Of a DNA stretch of 64,000 nucleotides, positions 46,095 through 54,425 are shown piece by piece. A program made the position numbers and the translations under genes. The stretch lies in contig CAWJNV010000002.1 of NCBI GenBank assembly GCA_963844325.1, forward strand, positions 5,890,001 through 5,954,000. Reading direction: 5' to 3'. Under the pieces are notes generated by a model, which saw only the letters and a list, made by a program, of their open reading frames with translations, was not told the origin of the DNA and made no database searches. The stretch comes from CADCTQ01 sp963844325. Lineage in GTDB: Bacteria > Bacteroidota > Bacteroidia > Cytophagales > 172606-1. Each line of letters opens with the position of its first letter. The first letter of the stretch is position 1.

Positions 46095-47057
46095 CTACCC
46101 TTCCAGTTCGTGCCAGATGAGGGCACTGGCGCCGAGTACGGCGGTGTTGGCGCCGGTGAGGCCGGAGGAGAGCAGTTTTACTTTGTTCTTGAAGATGGGC
46201 ATCATGTTGCCTTCCATGTGACGCTGGATGGGCTCAAACAGGATTTCCTTGGCCTTGGTGAGGCCCCCGAACAGGATGATCGCCTCGGGGCTGAGCAGGG
46301 CCATTACGTCGGCCAGTTTCATGCCCAGGATGCGGCCGGTGTATTCAAAGGCTTCGATGGCAATTTTGTCGCCGCGCAGGGCGGCCTGGGTAATGTCGCT
46401 GGCGTCGAGGTCGTCGAAGCTCACGCGGCGCATTTCACTGTCTTCGGTGTGGTCGGCCAGAAGTTTATACACCGTGCGGCGGATGCCCGTCGCCGATACG
46501 TACGTTTCGAGGCAGCCGCGCCGGCCGCAGCCGCACATGCGTCCTTCGGGGTTCACGGTGATGTGGCCGAGTTCGCCGGCAAAGCCGTCGTGCCCGTAGG
46601 CAATCCGGCCGTTGACCACGAAGCCGCTGCCCAGGCCCGTCCCCAGCGTCACCACCAGGAAGTTTTTCATGCCCTTGGCCACGCCGAACCGCATCTCGCC
46701 GATGGCCGCCGCGTTGGCGTCGTTGGTAATTTTGGTGGGCACCTTGTAGTGTTCGCTTACCCAGTCGCACAGGGGCGACAGTTCCCGCCAGGGCAGGTTG
46801 GTGGGCTTTTCCACGGTGCCCTTGTAGTAGTTGGCATTGGGCGCGCCGATGCCGACGCCGATCAGCTTGATGCGGTCGCGGATGGGCAGCAGGGTCTTGT
46901 CTACGGCCTTGTAGAGGCGGGGCAAAAAGCCATCCACGTCGTCTTCACCGGTCGGTACGGAACTATCGGCCAGGCAAACGCCGTTGCGGTCCACGAACCC
47001 GATCTTGGTGTTGGTACCGCCAATGTCAATTCCAAGGGCAACTTCAGTGAGGGGCAT
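46095..47057 (-). CDS. ROK-family sugar kinase (glucokinase-like)
   Basis: A 320-residue ROK protein. It has the ATP-binding GIDIGGTNTKIGFVDRNG, second phosphate motif TLGTGLGSGFVVNGRIAYG, the ROK signature with GELGHITVNPEGRMCGCGRR and GCLE (zinc-type Cys cluster), and a C-terminal LFGGLTKAKEILF. No N-terminal helix-turn-helix is present, so it is an enzyme rather than a repressor. Glucose phosphorylation is the commonest activity. It lies next to TreZ in the same direction, which would link glucose or trehalose metabolism, but an inverted repeat separates the two. ATG 47057 is preferred over the frame opening at 47102. Confidence 0.88.
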   Translation of the reverse strand: MPLTEVALGIDIGGTNTKIGFVDRNGVCLADSSVPTGEDDVDGFLPRLYKAVDKTLLPIRDRIKLIGVGIGAPNANYYKGTVEKPTNLPWRELSPLCDWVSEHYKVPTKITNDANAAAIGEMRFGVAKGMKNFLVVTLGTGLGSGFVVNGRIAYGHDGFAGELGHITVNPEGRMCGCGRRGCLETYVSATGIRRTVYKLLADHTEDSEMRRVSFDDLDASDITQAALRGDKIAIEAFEYTGRILGMKLADVMALLSPEAIILFGGLTKAKEILFEPIQRHMEGNMMPIFKNKVKLLSSGLTGANTAVLGASALIWHELEG

Positions 47058-47127
47058 ACGCTGAGTGAGGTCTGAAACAGTTCGGGCCGTGAAGTTACGC
47101 AAATATTTGAGTGGTCATACGTCACCC

Positions 47128-47252
47128 GTAGAGACGCGATTCATCGCGTCTCGGTATATGATTCATCGCGTCTTGATATGTGATTCATCGCGTCTCCCTC
47201 CACTGCGTCTCGTTTCTGCGGTGGAGAGAGACGCGATGAATCGCGTCTCTAC
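47128..47252. repeat. GACGCGATTCATCGCGTC-type compound palindrome
   Basis: The outer ends GTAGAGACGCGATTCATCGC and GCGATGAATCGCGTCTCTAC are inverted. Inside, further ATTCATCGCGTCT copies are spaced about 25 bp apart. Each end is itself palindromic. It lies between the ROK kinase and the treZ stop codon. A G/A-rich GTAGAGACG end is seen in intergenic repeats of other phyla. Confidence 0.85.
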
Positions 47253-47263
47253 AGGCGGATATG

Positions 47264-49132
47264 CTACACCTTCGTCCCGTACACCACCACGCTCAGCGGG
47301 GGCAGCGTGAGGGCGTCGGCTTTGCCCAGCTCGTCGGGCAGCGCCTGGCCGTTAGGGGCGGCTTTGGCGGGGTCGGCCTGCCACTGGGGATCGGTAGAAC
47401 TGAGCATCCTGCGCAGGGAGGCCGTTTGCCTGGTCACCTGGTAGCGGCAGGGGTCGGCGCCGAAGTTGAAGAAGGCCACCAGGTGGTTGAGGCCCGTCTG
47501 GCGGTGCATCACCAGCCCCTGCGGCGGGAGCACTTCCACGTGCATGCCGGCCTTGGTCAGGTCGCTCAGGGCGGGCCACTCCTTGCGCATGCGGATCAAC
47601 GTCTTGTACCAGTCGAGCATCACCTTGTACTTGCCCTGCGTGGTCTTTTCCCAGCCCAGCTTGCAGCGGTTGAACGTCGCTTCGCCCTGCGGATCGGGCA
47701 CCTCGCCCGACCAGTTGAAGCTGGCAAACTCCTTCTTGCGGCCTTCCCGCACGGCCTCCACCAGGCCCTTGTCGGTGTGGCTGATGAAGTACTGGTACGG
47801 GTTGTCCTCGGCGTACTCCTCGCCCATGAAGAGCATCGGCACGTACGGCGACAGCAGCATGGCCGCGGCGCCCAGTTTGAGGTGGTCAAACGAGACGGTC
47901 GTGGAAAGCCGGTCGCCCAGCATCCGGTTGCCCACCTGGTCGTGGTTCTGGATGCAGACCACAAAATGGTCGCCGGAGATGCCCGCCGAGGCGTTGCCGT
48001 ACTTGCGTTTGCGGTGCTCGGAGTACACGCCGTCGTACACGAAGCCGTTCTGGAGGGCCTTGGCTACGTGCTCAATGGCGCCGAAGTCGGCGTAGTAGCC
48101 GCTCCGTTCGCCGGTGAGCAGGGCGTGCAGGGCGTGGTGCAGGTCGTCCATCCACTGCGAATCGAAGCCGAAGCCGCCCTTTTCGAGGGGTTTGATCACC
48201 TTGTTGTCGTTGAGGTCGCTTTCGGCAATGGTGTAGCGCTTCCAGCCCGACCGCTTCGAAAGCGCCTGCACCTTTTCGTTGACCAGTTGCCAGAAGTGCT
48301 TGGCGCCCATGTCGAACACCGAGTGGATGGCGTCGAGGCGGAGGCCGTCGAGGTGGTAGTGTTCGAGCCAGTACACGGCGCTGTCGGAGAAGAATTCGCG
48401 CACCCCGTCGGCGTAGGCCTCGTCGTAGTTGAGGGCGTCGCCCCAGGGCGTGCGGTACTTTTCGATGAAGTACGGCCCGAACTCCCGCAGGTAGTTGCCC
48501 TCCGGCCCCATGTGGTTGTACACAATGTCCAGCACCACCGCGATGCCCCGGGCGTGGCATTCTTCCACGAAGCGCTTCATGTCGTCGGGCGAACCGTAGG
48601 AGTTCTGCACCGAGTACGGGTACACGCCGTCGTAGCCCCAGTTGCGGCTGCCCGGAAACTGCGATACGGGCATGATTTCCACGGCCGTTACGCCGAGGTC
48701 GGCCAGGTAGTCGAGCTTGTTGATGGCCCCGGCAAAGTTGCCTTCGGGCGAAAAGGTGCCCACGTGCATTTCGTAGATGATCCAGCCTTTGAGGTCGCTG
48801 CCCTTCCACTGGGCATCCTGCCAGGGGTACGTGCCGTGGTCAACCACCTGCGAGGGGCCGTGCACGCCTTCGGGCTGGAACCGCGAGGCCGGGTCGGGAC
48901 GGTCGGTCTTGCCGTCGAGCTGGTAGAAGTAGGTGGCCCCGGGACGCAGGTCGTCCACTTCGCGTTCAAAGTAGCCGTCGCCCCGTTTCTGCATGGGCAG
49001 CCGGCGGTCCTGCGGCGTTACCAGGTGCAGGTACACCTCTTCAGAGGTGGGAGCCCACACCACGAACTGGCATTGTCCCTCGCCCAGGTAGTGCGCCCCG
49101 GCGTGCATCATCACTGCTTGTTGTGCTTTCAT
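47264..49132 (-). CDS. treZ: Malto-oligosyltrehalose trehalohydrolase
   Basis: A 622-residue GH13 enzyme matching TreZ. An N-terminal beta-sandwich (YLGEGQCQFVVWAPTSEEVY) is followed by the barrel with EMHVGTFSPEGNF, VTAVEIMPVSQFPGSRNWGY, VVLDIVYNHMGPEGNYL, nucleophile Asp in GLRLDAIHSVFD, general acid Glu in TIAESDLNDN and Asp in CIQNHDQVGNR, and MLFMGEEYAEDNPY. It hydrolyses maltooligosyl trehalose to release trehalose in the cytoplasm. The partner TreY, which makes the substrate from maltodextrin, is not in this window. The GH31 glucosidase and ROK kinase are other glucan/glucose genes nearby. Confidence 0.95.
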   Translation of the reverse strand: MKAQQAVMMHAGAHYLGEGQCQFVVWAPTSEEVYLHLVTPQDRRLPMQKRGDGYFEREVDDLRPGATYFYQLDGKTDRPDPASRFQPEGVHGPSQVVDHGTYPWQDAQWKGSDLKGWIIYEMHVGTFSPEGNFAGAINKLDYLADLGVTAVEIMPVSQFPGSRNWGYDGVYPYSVQNSYGSPDDMKRFVEECHARGIAVVLDIVYNHMGPEGNYLREFGPYFIEKYRTPWGDALNYDEAYADGVREFFSDSAVYWLEHYHLDGLRLDAIHSVFDMGAKHFWQLVNEKVQALSKRSGWKRYTIAESDLNDNKVIKPLEKGGFGFDSQWMDDLHHALHALLTGERSGYYADFGAIEHVAKALQNGFVYDGVYSEHRKRKYGNASAGISGDHFVVCIQNHDQVGNRMLGDRLSTTVSFDHLKLGAAAMLLSPYVPMLFMGEEYAEDNPYQYFISHTDKGLVEAVREGRKKEFASFNWSGEVPDPQGEATFNRCKLGWEKTTQGKYKVMLDWYKTLIRMRKEWPALSDLTKAGMHVEVLPPQGLVMHRQTGLNHLVAFFNFGADPCRYQVTRQTASLRRMLSSTDPQWQADPAKAAPNGQALPDELGKADALTLPPLSVVVYGTKV

Positions 49133-49135
49133 AGT

Positions 49136-49214
49136 ATTGGTCAGTAGTCAGTAGTCATTGGTCAGTAGTCATTGGTAAACGGGTGCGATAACTTACGCGT
49201 CCCCAATGACCATT
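49136..49214. repeat. TCAGTAG/TCATTGG heptamer repeat, asymmetric (CAGTRAW copy 3 of 5)
   Basis: The left arm is TCAGTAG TCAGTAG TCATTGG TCAGTAG TCATTGG (period 7); the right arm is only CCAATGACCATT. The loop contains GGGTGCGATAACTTACGCGT, the reverse-orientation match of the loop at 41198-41310. It ends at the stop codon of the SLC13 permease. Confidence 0.8.
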
Positions 49215-50973
49215 AAAGTTTCCAGATCACCGGCACCACCAACACGATCACGGCCATCATGACCAGGGTGAGTAGGGAGCCGGTCTGGAGAAAATCCTTG
49301 AACCGGTATTTGCCCGGTCCGTACACCAGGATGCACGACGGTTCGAACGGCGTAATCAGCGACACGGACGCGGCCAGCATCACGGCAATGGCAAACGCCC
49401 GGGGGTTCACGTCGAGCTGCTGGGCTACTTTCAGGGCCACGGGCAGCACCACCAGCGCCGCCGCCGCGTTGGACATGGGCTGGGTGAGCAGCACCGTCAG
49501 CAGCACGAAGCCCGCCAGTATTGCCATTACGCCCAAGGGCTGCAACAGGTTTACGATCCAGGTAGCCACGAAGGCCGAAGCCCCGGTTTTTTCCATGGCA
49601 ATGCCAAACGCACTCATGCCCCCGATCAGGATCAGCAGCCGCCAGTCTACCAGGTGATAGGCCCGTTCGGCCGTCATTTTATTGACCACCACCACCACCA
49701 TGGCCGCGGCCAGGAAGCAGATGGACAGCGGCATCTGTTTGGGGAAAAACAGGTTTGCAAGGATCGCCAGCAGGAACACACCGATGGTGATGAAGCCGCG
49801 GCGCTTTTTGTAGAGCACCTGCGTAAACTGGCCCAGGATGGCAAAGTCGTTGGTGGCCTGCGCCCCTTCGAGTTTCTCGGCGGGCCCCTGCACCAGCAGC
49901 ACGTCGCCCATCAGCAGCGAAATGTCGCCGATCTTTTCGCGGACGTAGCTCCGGTGCCGGTGGATCGCCAGCACCTTGAGGCCGTACTTCTGGAGGAAGT
50001 GCGACTGCTTGAGGGTGCAGTTGACCAGCGGCGAACGGGGCGTAATGATGATCTCGGCCAGCTTGATGTCTTCGTTCTGGAGGTCTTCGGCCAGCAGGTC
50101 GCCCTTGATGTCGATGCCTTCGGTTTCCTTCACCTTCACCAGTTCGTCGATCTTGCCCTTCACCAGCAGCACGTCGCCGGCCTCGATGCCGGTGGTGGAC
50201 CGGGGCATGATGGTCTGCTTGTTGCGGATCACGCGCAGGATCACGAAATTCATCTTGCTCAGGTCCGACTCGAATACGTACTGCCCCACCAGCGGCGAGT
50301 TGTCGCGCACCTTGATCTCGGTGAGGTAATCCCGCACGGCGTACTGGTCGGTGAGGGCAGTCACCTGGTGATTGGGCAGCAGCCACTTGCCGATGGTGAG
50401 CATGTATACGATGCCGATGCCGAAGAGCAGCAACCCGATGGGCAGCAGTTCGAACAGCCCGACGGGCTGCATGCCGGCCTTGGCGATGTAGCCGCTCACG
50501 GCCACGTTGGTGGAGGTGCCGATCACGGTGCAGGTGCCGCCCAGGATGGACGCAAAGGCCAGCGGCATGAGCATCTTGGAAGGACTGATGCCCAGCCGGT
50601 TGCAGAGGCTGGTGAGCGGCCCCAGGAAAAGCGCCGTCACGGTGGTGTTGTTCATGAACGCCGACACCGACCCCGAAAAGACCATTATGACCACCATCAG
50701 GAAGTTGCTGCTGCGGGTTTTGACCCGGGCCAGTTGGGCACCCAGCGAATCGAGAATGCCCGTCTCCTGCAAGGCGCCGCTGATGATGAACACCGAAGCC
50801 AGGATCACCACGAAGTCGCTGCTGAAACCGGAAAAAGCTTCTTCTATCGTTAAAATTCCCGTGAGGGTAAGCACAATTACCAACATCAGGGTAACGGCGT
50901 CCACCGACAGTTTTTCGGTGGCAAACAGGGCAATGGCCGCTACCAGTAACCCCAACACAAGTGCAATCTGCAT
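49213..50973 (-). CDS. SLC13/CitT-family permease with two TrkA-C domains
   Basis: A 586-residue membrane protein. It begins LVLGLLVAAIALFATEKLSV and has about eleven hydrophobic helices in two halves. The first-half hairpin contains MNNTTVTALFLGPL and GTCTVIGTSTNVAV (Ser/Thr-Asn-Thr substrate motif); the second has LTQPMSNAAAALVVLPVAL and SVSLITPFEPSCILVYGPG. Two TrkA-C/RCK_C domains lie between the halves (about 210-390; DNSPLVGQYVF and SPLVNCTLKQSHF). Such proteins move anions such as sulfate or di-/tricarboxylates; the TrkA-C domains are probably cytoplasmic regulatory sites. Substrate is not determined. Confidence 0.9.
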   Translation of the reverse strand: MQIALVLGLLVAAIALFATEKLSVDAVTLMLVIVLTLTGILTIEEAFSGFSSDFVVILASVFIISGALQETGILDSLGAQLARVKTRSSNFLMVVIMVFSGSVSAFMNNTTVTALFLGPLTSLCNRLGISPSKMLMPLAFASILGGTCTVIGTSTNVAVSGYIAKAGMQPVGLFELLPIGLLLFGIGIVYMLTIGKWLLPNHQVTALTDQYAVRDYLTEIKVRDNSPLVGQYVFESDLSKMNFVILRVIRNKQTIMPRSTTGIEAGDVLLVKGKIDELVKVKETEGIDIKGDLLAEDLQNEDIKLAEIIITPRSPLVNCTLKQSHFLQKYGLKVLAIHRHRSYVREKIGDISLLMGDVLLVQGPAEKLEGAQATNDFAILGQFTQVLYKKRRGFITIGVFLLAILANLFFPKQMPLSICFLAAAMVVVVVNKMTAERAYHLVDWRLLILIGGMSAFGIAMEKTGASAFVATWIVNLLQPLGVMAILAGFVLLTVLLTQPMSNAAAALVVLPVALKVAQQLDVNPRAFAIAVMLAASVSLITPFEPSCILVYGPGKYRFKDFLQTGSLLTLVMMAVIVLVVPVIWKL

Positions 50974-51068
50974 CAGTTGAAAAAAAACTACATGGATGAT
51001 ATTGCCCCCTTATACGGTCCCGTGCCCCGGGGGATGGGAAACGTTTTCGTTTTTTGTCAAAATTTAAA

Positions 51069-51187
51069 TCAGTGAGCAGTGAACAGTGAGCAGTAAACAG
51101 TAATCACTGGTACATCGGGCACACCTAACTGCCTCACACCGGATAACCAGTGATTACTGTTCACTGTTCACTGTTCACTGTTTACTG
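51069..51187. repeat. CAGTRAW-type inverted heptamer repeat (copy 4 of 5)
   Basis: Left arm CAGTGAGCAGTGAACAGTGA then GCAGTAAACAGTAATCAC; right arm GTGATTACTGTTCACTGTTC then ACTGTTCACTGTTTACTG. The loop contains GGTACATCGGGCAC and CACCGGATAA, the latter shared with the GYGAGRA element at 32930. It lies upstream of both flanking genes, in a divergent promoter region. Confidence 0.9.
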
Positions 51188-51238
51188 ACGAAAATTTTTT
51201 TCCGTAAAAACCCTTACTTTTTGCAACAGGGCCCGTTT

Positions 51239-51544
51239 ATGAGCAATATGATCGACTACTACAGAGACAACTTAACGGGGGGCTACGGCGACCCGGCGGG
51301 CCAGAAAGAGCCCTTCAAAAAGTTCTTCACCCTCTTTCAGGGTTCTCTTCAGCAGATGCAGGCCCAGAGCGGCAACGAGTACGTCGTGTACGTGCTGGCG
51401 CGGGAAGCAGTCGCCAAGGGCATCATCCCCGAACCCTTCCTGGAAGCCTTCAAACAAGCCGCCGTGAAACGCAACGCGGCCACCCTGCAATCCCTGCTCT
51501 ACCACGTAAAAGACTATTACGCGGCGCTGCCGGCCCTGCCGTAA
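51239..51544 (+). CDS. Small hypothetical protein
   Basis: About 101 residues, beginning MSNMIDYYRDNLTGGYGDPA (an upstream ATG-like frame begins at 51221). It is mainly helical: FKKFFTLFQGSLQQMQAQSG, EYVVYVLAREAVAKGIIPEP, FLEAFKQAAVKRNAATLQSL. No motif I recognise. It has its own strong terminator, so it is monocistronic and probably a real expressed gene. Function unknown. Confidence 0.65.
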   Translation: MSNMIDYYRDNLTGGYGDPAGQKEPFKKFFTLFQGSLQQMQAQSGNEYVVYVLAREAVAKGIIPEPFLEAFKQAAVKRNAATLQSLLYHVKDYYAALPALP

Positions 51545-51563
51545 CGCCTGCCGGGCCCCGCCC

Positions 51564-51609
51564 CAACAACGAAAAGGACCAAACGCCCATTTGGTCCTTT
51601 TCGTTGTTG
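51564..51609 (+). terminator. Perfect 20-bp terminator hairpin
   Basis: CAACAACGAAAAGGACCAAA and its exact reverse complement are separated by CGCCCA, 20 bp after the stop. The second arm carries internal TTTT. Its stem is longer than any other terminator here and its CAACAACGA start resembles the CSAWCAA repeats. Confidence 0.85.
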
Positions 51610-51835
51610 CATCCCTGGTGAAAACGTTTCATTACGTCCGGCTGTTGCCGATGGAGCCGGTCCGTCCGATGCGGGCAATGGTTACGCGTCCGGCGGGGAT
51701 TGCCAGCCACTTATTTTCAACCCTTCCTTAACCCTTCTTTTCCAGCCCTTCCCTACCCCTTTTTTCCGTAAAAACCCGGCCCGCGAAATCCGTATTTATT
51801 GTGCTGCCGGGTGGGGCGTTCGTGCGTATGTAAGC

Positions 51836-52279
51836 ATGGAAACAAACCGTATGACGATGGAAACGAACCAGCAGTATTCGCAGGAAGACCCCTACCGGGA
51901 ACCGGCCAGCCAGGCGGGCTCCGCGGCCGGACACGCCGGCAAGGGCAACAACGAGATGGCCGATAAGATTGCCGCCAACCCCCGGGCGGCGCACTTCAAG
52001 GAGACCGGCGACAACGTAGGGGCGCCGTCGCCCGATCCGCACGGCAAACTGGCCCTCAATCCGGACATCACGCACGACGAGATCGTACCGCCGGACGCCC
52101 TGCCTTCCGAAAAGAAGGTAACCAGCGACATTGTAGGGGCTGAGGAAGAAAATGACATCGGTACGGCCGCCGCGGGGGCTGGGTTCGTGGGGGGCACGGG
52201 CGGTGGCAGCAACGCCAGCGAAGGCCGCGTGGGCAACCCCGAAAACTACGGCGACGCGGATCGGTACCTAAGTTCATGA
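51836..52279 (+). CDS. Disordered low-complexity hypothetical protein
   Basis: A 147-residue hydrophilic protein rich in Gly, Ala, Asn, Asp and Glu. It contains GNNEMADKIAANPRAAHFKE, DPHGKLALNPDITHDEIVPP and TAAAGAGFVGGTGGGSNASE, with no hydrophobic core, signal peptide or Cys. This is the style of small intrinsically disordered stress or desiccation proteins, but I have no motif to assign one. Start codons at 51836 and 51851 or later are possible. An 8-bp repeat hairpin overlaps its last codons. Confidence 0.6.
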   Translation: METNRMTMETNQQYSQEDPYREPASQAGSAAGHAGKGNNEMADKIAANPRAAHFKETGDNVGAPSPDPHGKLALNPDITHDEIVPPDALPSEKKVTSDIVGAEEENDIGTAAAGAGFVGGTGGGSNASEGRVGNPENYGDADRYLSS

Positions 52280-52371
52280 GTTTAAAGTTTATGAGTTCAT
52301 GAGTGAAAAGGCACCTACTGCTGAACGCGTATCTACTTTGAACTCATAAACTTTAAACTCATAAACTCAAC
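52267..52371. repeat. AGTTYATG-type inverted octamer repeat
   Basis: The left arm AAGTTCATGAGTTTAAAGTT continues TATGAGTTCATGAG; the right arm GAACTCATAAACTTTAAACT continues CATAAACTC. The loop is about 35 bp. It overlaps the stop of the upstream gene and ends 5 bp before the next start codon. Confidence 0.88.
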
Positions 52372-52375
52372 ACAT

Positions 52376-52756
52376 ATGTTCAAATACCTCAAAGAACACG
52401 CCGGCGACGTGGCGGCCGTGAAGCTGGTGGGCCAGGCCGGCCGGGCCGACTACGAAAGCCTGATCCCGGAGCTGGAAGAAAAAATCCGGCGCTTCGGCAA
52501 GATCAACCTCTACTGGGAAATGGAATTCGACGGCTGGCAGCCCGTGGCCGCCTGGCAAGACCTCAAGTTCGACCTCAGACACGCCAACGACTTCAAGCGG
52601 GTGGCCCTGGTAGGCAACCGCAAGTGGGAGGAGTGGCTGGCCCGCGTGATCCGCCCCTTCACCTCCGCCGAAGTCCGCTACTACGACCTCTCCCGCCGGG
52701 AAGAAGCACTGGCGTGGGTAACGGGGAAAGCGGAAGTTGGGGAACGGGGGAGTTAA
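52376..52756 (+). CDS. SpoIIAA-like protein
   Basis: About 126 residues. The SpoIIAA-like (STAS-fold) pattern is clear: VAAVKLVGQAGRADYESLIP, a helix LEEKIRRFGKINLYWEMEF, then FDLRHANDFKRVALVGNRKW and RPFTSAEVRYYDLSRREEA. These small proteins are frequent in bacteria; their role is unknown, possibly lipid- or stress-related. The last residues (GKAEVGERGS) look like read-through into repeat-like sequence. Single gene between two periodic repeats. Confidence 0.85.
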   Translation: MFKYLKEHAGDVAAVKLVGQAGRADYESLIPELEEKIRRFGKINLYWEMEFDGWQPVAAWQDLKFDLRHANDFKRVALVGNRKWEEWLARVIRPFTSAEVRYYDLSRREEALAWVTGKAEVGERGS

Positions 52757-52767
52757 GGCGTTTGAAA

Positions 52768-52797
52768 AACCGGTACTCAATACTCAGTACTCAATAC
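52768..52797. repeat. RTACTCA heptamer array, single arm
   Basis: GTACTCA ATACTCA GTACTCA ATACACA follow each other with a 7-bp period, 11 bp after the SpoIIAA-like gene's stop and overlapping the stop of the minus-strand gene at 52791. I do not see the inverted partner arm. Confidence 0.7.
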
Positions 52798-52973
52798 ACA
52801 ATGTGGTACGTCATGTCGGCGGGCAGGGCGTGGCCGCTGGTGCGGAGGTGGTCCTGGAGGGCAACGTGCAGCTTGGTCTTGGCTTCGGGAACGTTCTTGC
52901 CGGTCACTACTACGTCGGGCAGCGACGTGGCGTAGGCCCGGAAACCGGAAAAAGTGGATTGGATGATGACCAT
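52791..52973 (-). CDS. HicB-like small protein
   Basis: About 60 residues. SGFRAYATSLPDVVVTGKNV and PEAKTKLHVALQDHLRTSG follow the HicB pattern (aromatic strand, PDLPG-like turn, V-x-G-x-x-xEA helix). HicB proteins are usually antitoxins of HicA or RNase-H-like orphan domains; no hicA is seen next to it, so it may be an orphan. The end reads LPADMTYHIVY. I place the start at ATG 52973; an in-frame start exists at 52991. Confidence 0.6.
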   Translation of the reverse strand: MVIIQSTFSGFRAYATSLPDVVVTGKNVPEAKTKLHVALQDHLRTSGHALPADMTYHIVY

Positions 52974-53148
52974 CCTGGGTGATGTGTGCATAGCAGGGAT
53001 GTTATGCGTCCGGCCGGGGCTCGTGAACCGGCAGACGCACGGGTAGCGAAAAAAGTAGGATTGGATTGTATACCAAAGTTGCTACATATCGACATCCCCC
53101 GCAATACAAAGAAATACGCAATTTTTTCTTCGCGTGTTTTATACGCCT

Positions 53149-53470
53149 GGCGTCCGTGTGGTGTCGCATCGCGGGAAGGCGTCGCATCGCGGCTCCCCTC
53201 CTCGGAGGGGTTGGGGTGGGTTTACTTCAATGAGACAAGTTATCGAGGGATCATTGCAAGAGAGACCTGTGCACTGGAAGTATTCGCCTCAGGAAGTATC
53301 CGCTGAAAGTTGGCCAGTAGCGTAAAGGAGATTACCGTAATGCGGTGATCCCTGTATTACTTGTCTGATGTAGGTAAACCCACCCCCAGCCCCCTCCAAG
53401 GAGGGGAGCCGCGACGCGACCCTTTCCCGCGACGCGACCCTTTCCCGCCATGCGACACCATACGGATGCC
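53149..53470. repeat. Long mirrored repeat element 2
   Basis: Outer ends GGCGTCCGTGTGGTGTCGCA and its near reverse complement enclose GGGAAGGCGTCGCATCGCGG, then CTCCCCTCCTCGGAGGGG and GGGTGGGTTTAC, a core of about 130 bp whose ends (TGAGACAAGTTATCGAGGGA / CCCTGTATTACTTGTCTGAT) are also inverted, then the mirror-image arm. The arms share words with element 1 at 11034-12792. The remainder of 52992-53686 has no gene I can support. Confidence 0.85.
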
Positions 53471-53686
53471 AAGCGGTACTTTCGCTCCGCAAGGCAACCT
53501 ATCGTGGCCAAACCCCTCTTGCTCCTTTGCGCCTGACTGCCTTTGCGTAAAACGATCCGTGCCTCCGCGGAAAATTTTCCCCTCCACACTTTTTCAAATA
53601 TTTCCTGACATGGATTGAAACTTATTGCCCCGAAAACGTATTATTGCATTATCTAACGCAGTTAGATTTTCTTAAAGCATTAGCAA

Positions 53687-54286
53687 ATGAGCAGTACTGA
53701 ACGGAAAGCCCGGCAAAAAGAAGCCCTGCGGGCCGGCATTTTGGAGGCGGCGCGGCGCATTGCGTTGCAGGAAGGCTGGCAGGCCGTCACCATCCGCAAG
53801 ATTGCCGACGAAGTAGAATACACCCCGCCCATTGTATACGAACACTTTGCCAACAAAGAGGCCGTGTTTTACGAATTAGCCATGGAAGGATTCGGCGCCA
53901 TCCGGGGCCTGCTCGAAGCGGAGACGGAAGCCGACCCGGTCCGGCGCCTGGTGCGGTACGCCCTGGTCCACTGGCAGTACGCCACGGCCAACACGGAGTT
54001 GTACAAACTCATGTTCGGCATCGAGACCCTGCCGTCGCTGGCGACCGAACGGCCGCAGGTGGTCATGGCAATCGGGGGAATGATCAAGCGGACCATCCTG
54101 GAAATGGCCCCCACCCTCGGGGAACAGGAAGTCCGGGAGTTGTTTTTTCAGTGGTCGTGCATCGTGCACGGGTTCATCACCATGGCCCTGATCCTGGAGG
54201 GCAAAACGTCGCCGGGAGAAGGCGAATGGCAACCGGAGCAGTTCCTGGAAAGGGCCACCCTCCGGTTCATCAAGAGTCTGCAATGA
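53687..54286 (+). CDS. TetR-family regulator of the efflux operon
   Basis: A 199-residue TetR protein. Its helix-turn-helix is ILEAARRIALQEGWQAVTIR, then KIADEVEYTPPIVYEHFANK. The C-terminal domain (VRRLVRYALVHWQYATANTE, LYKLMFGIETLP, ELFFQWSCIVHGFITMALIL) resembles the WHG-type ligand domain of multidrug regulators. It is the first gene of the tolC-hlyD-RND cluster on the same strand, so ligand-relieved repression of that pump is the likely role. A 7-bp repeat hairpin separates it from the next gene. Confidence 0.9.
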   Translation: MSSTERKARQKEALRAGILEAARRIALQEGWQAVTIRKIADEVEYTPPIVYEHFANKEAVFYELAMEGFGAIRGLLEAETEADPVRRLVRYALVHWQYATANTELYKLMFGIETLPSLATERPQVVMAIGGMIKRTILEMAPTLGEQEVRELFFQWSCIVHGFITMALILEGKTSPGEGEWQPEQFLERATLRFIKSLQ

Positions 54287-54288
54287 TT

Positions 54289-54399
54289 GGACGAGAGACG
54301 CCAGACAGGAGACGTCAGACATTGAAGCAAGGTCTCACATGTAACGTCTCGTATCTAGTGTCTCCCGTCTAATGTCTTACGTCTCCCATCTTACGTCCA
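54289..54399. repeat. GTCTNNN-type inverted heptamer repeat
   Basis: The left arm is GGACGAG AGACGCC AGACAGG AGACGTC AGACATT, the right arm ACGTCTCGTATCTAGTGTCT then CCCGTCTAATGTCTTACGTC. Only GTCT/AGAC is kept while the other three bases vary. It begins 3 bp after the TetR stop, inside an apparent operon. Confidence 0.85.
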
Positions 54400-54425
54400 A
54401 ACAAAATCCATACAAAACCATCGGT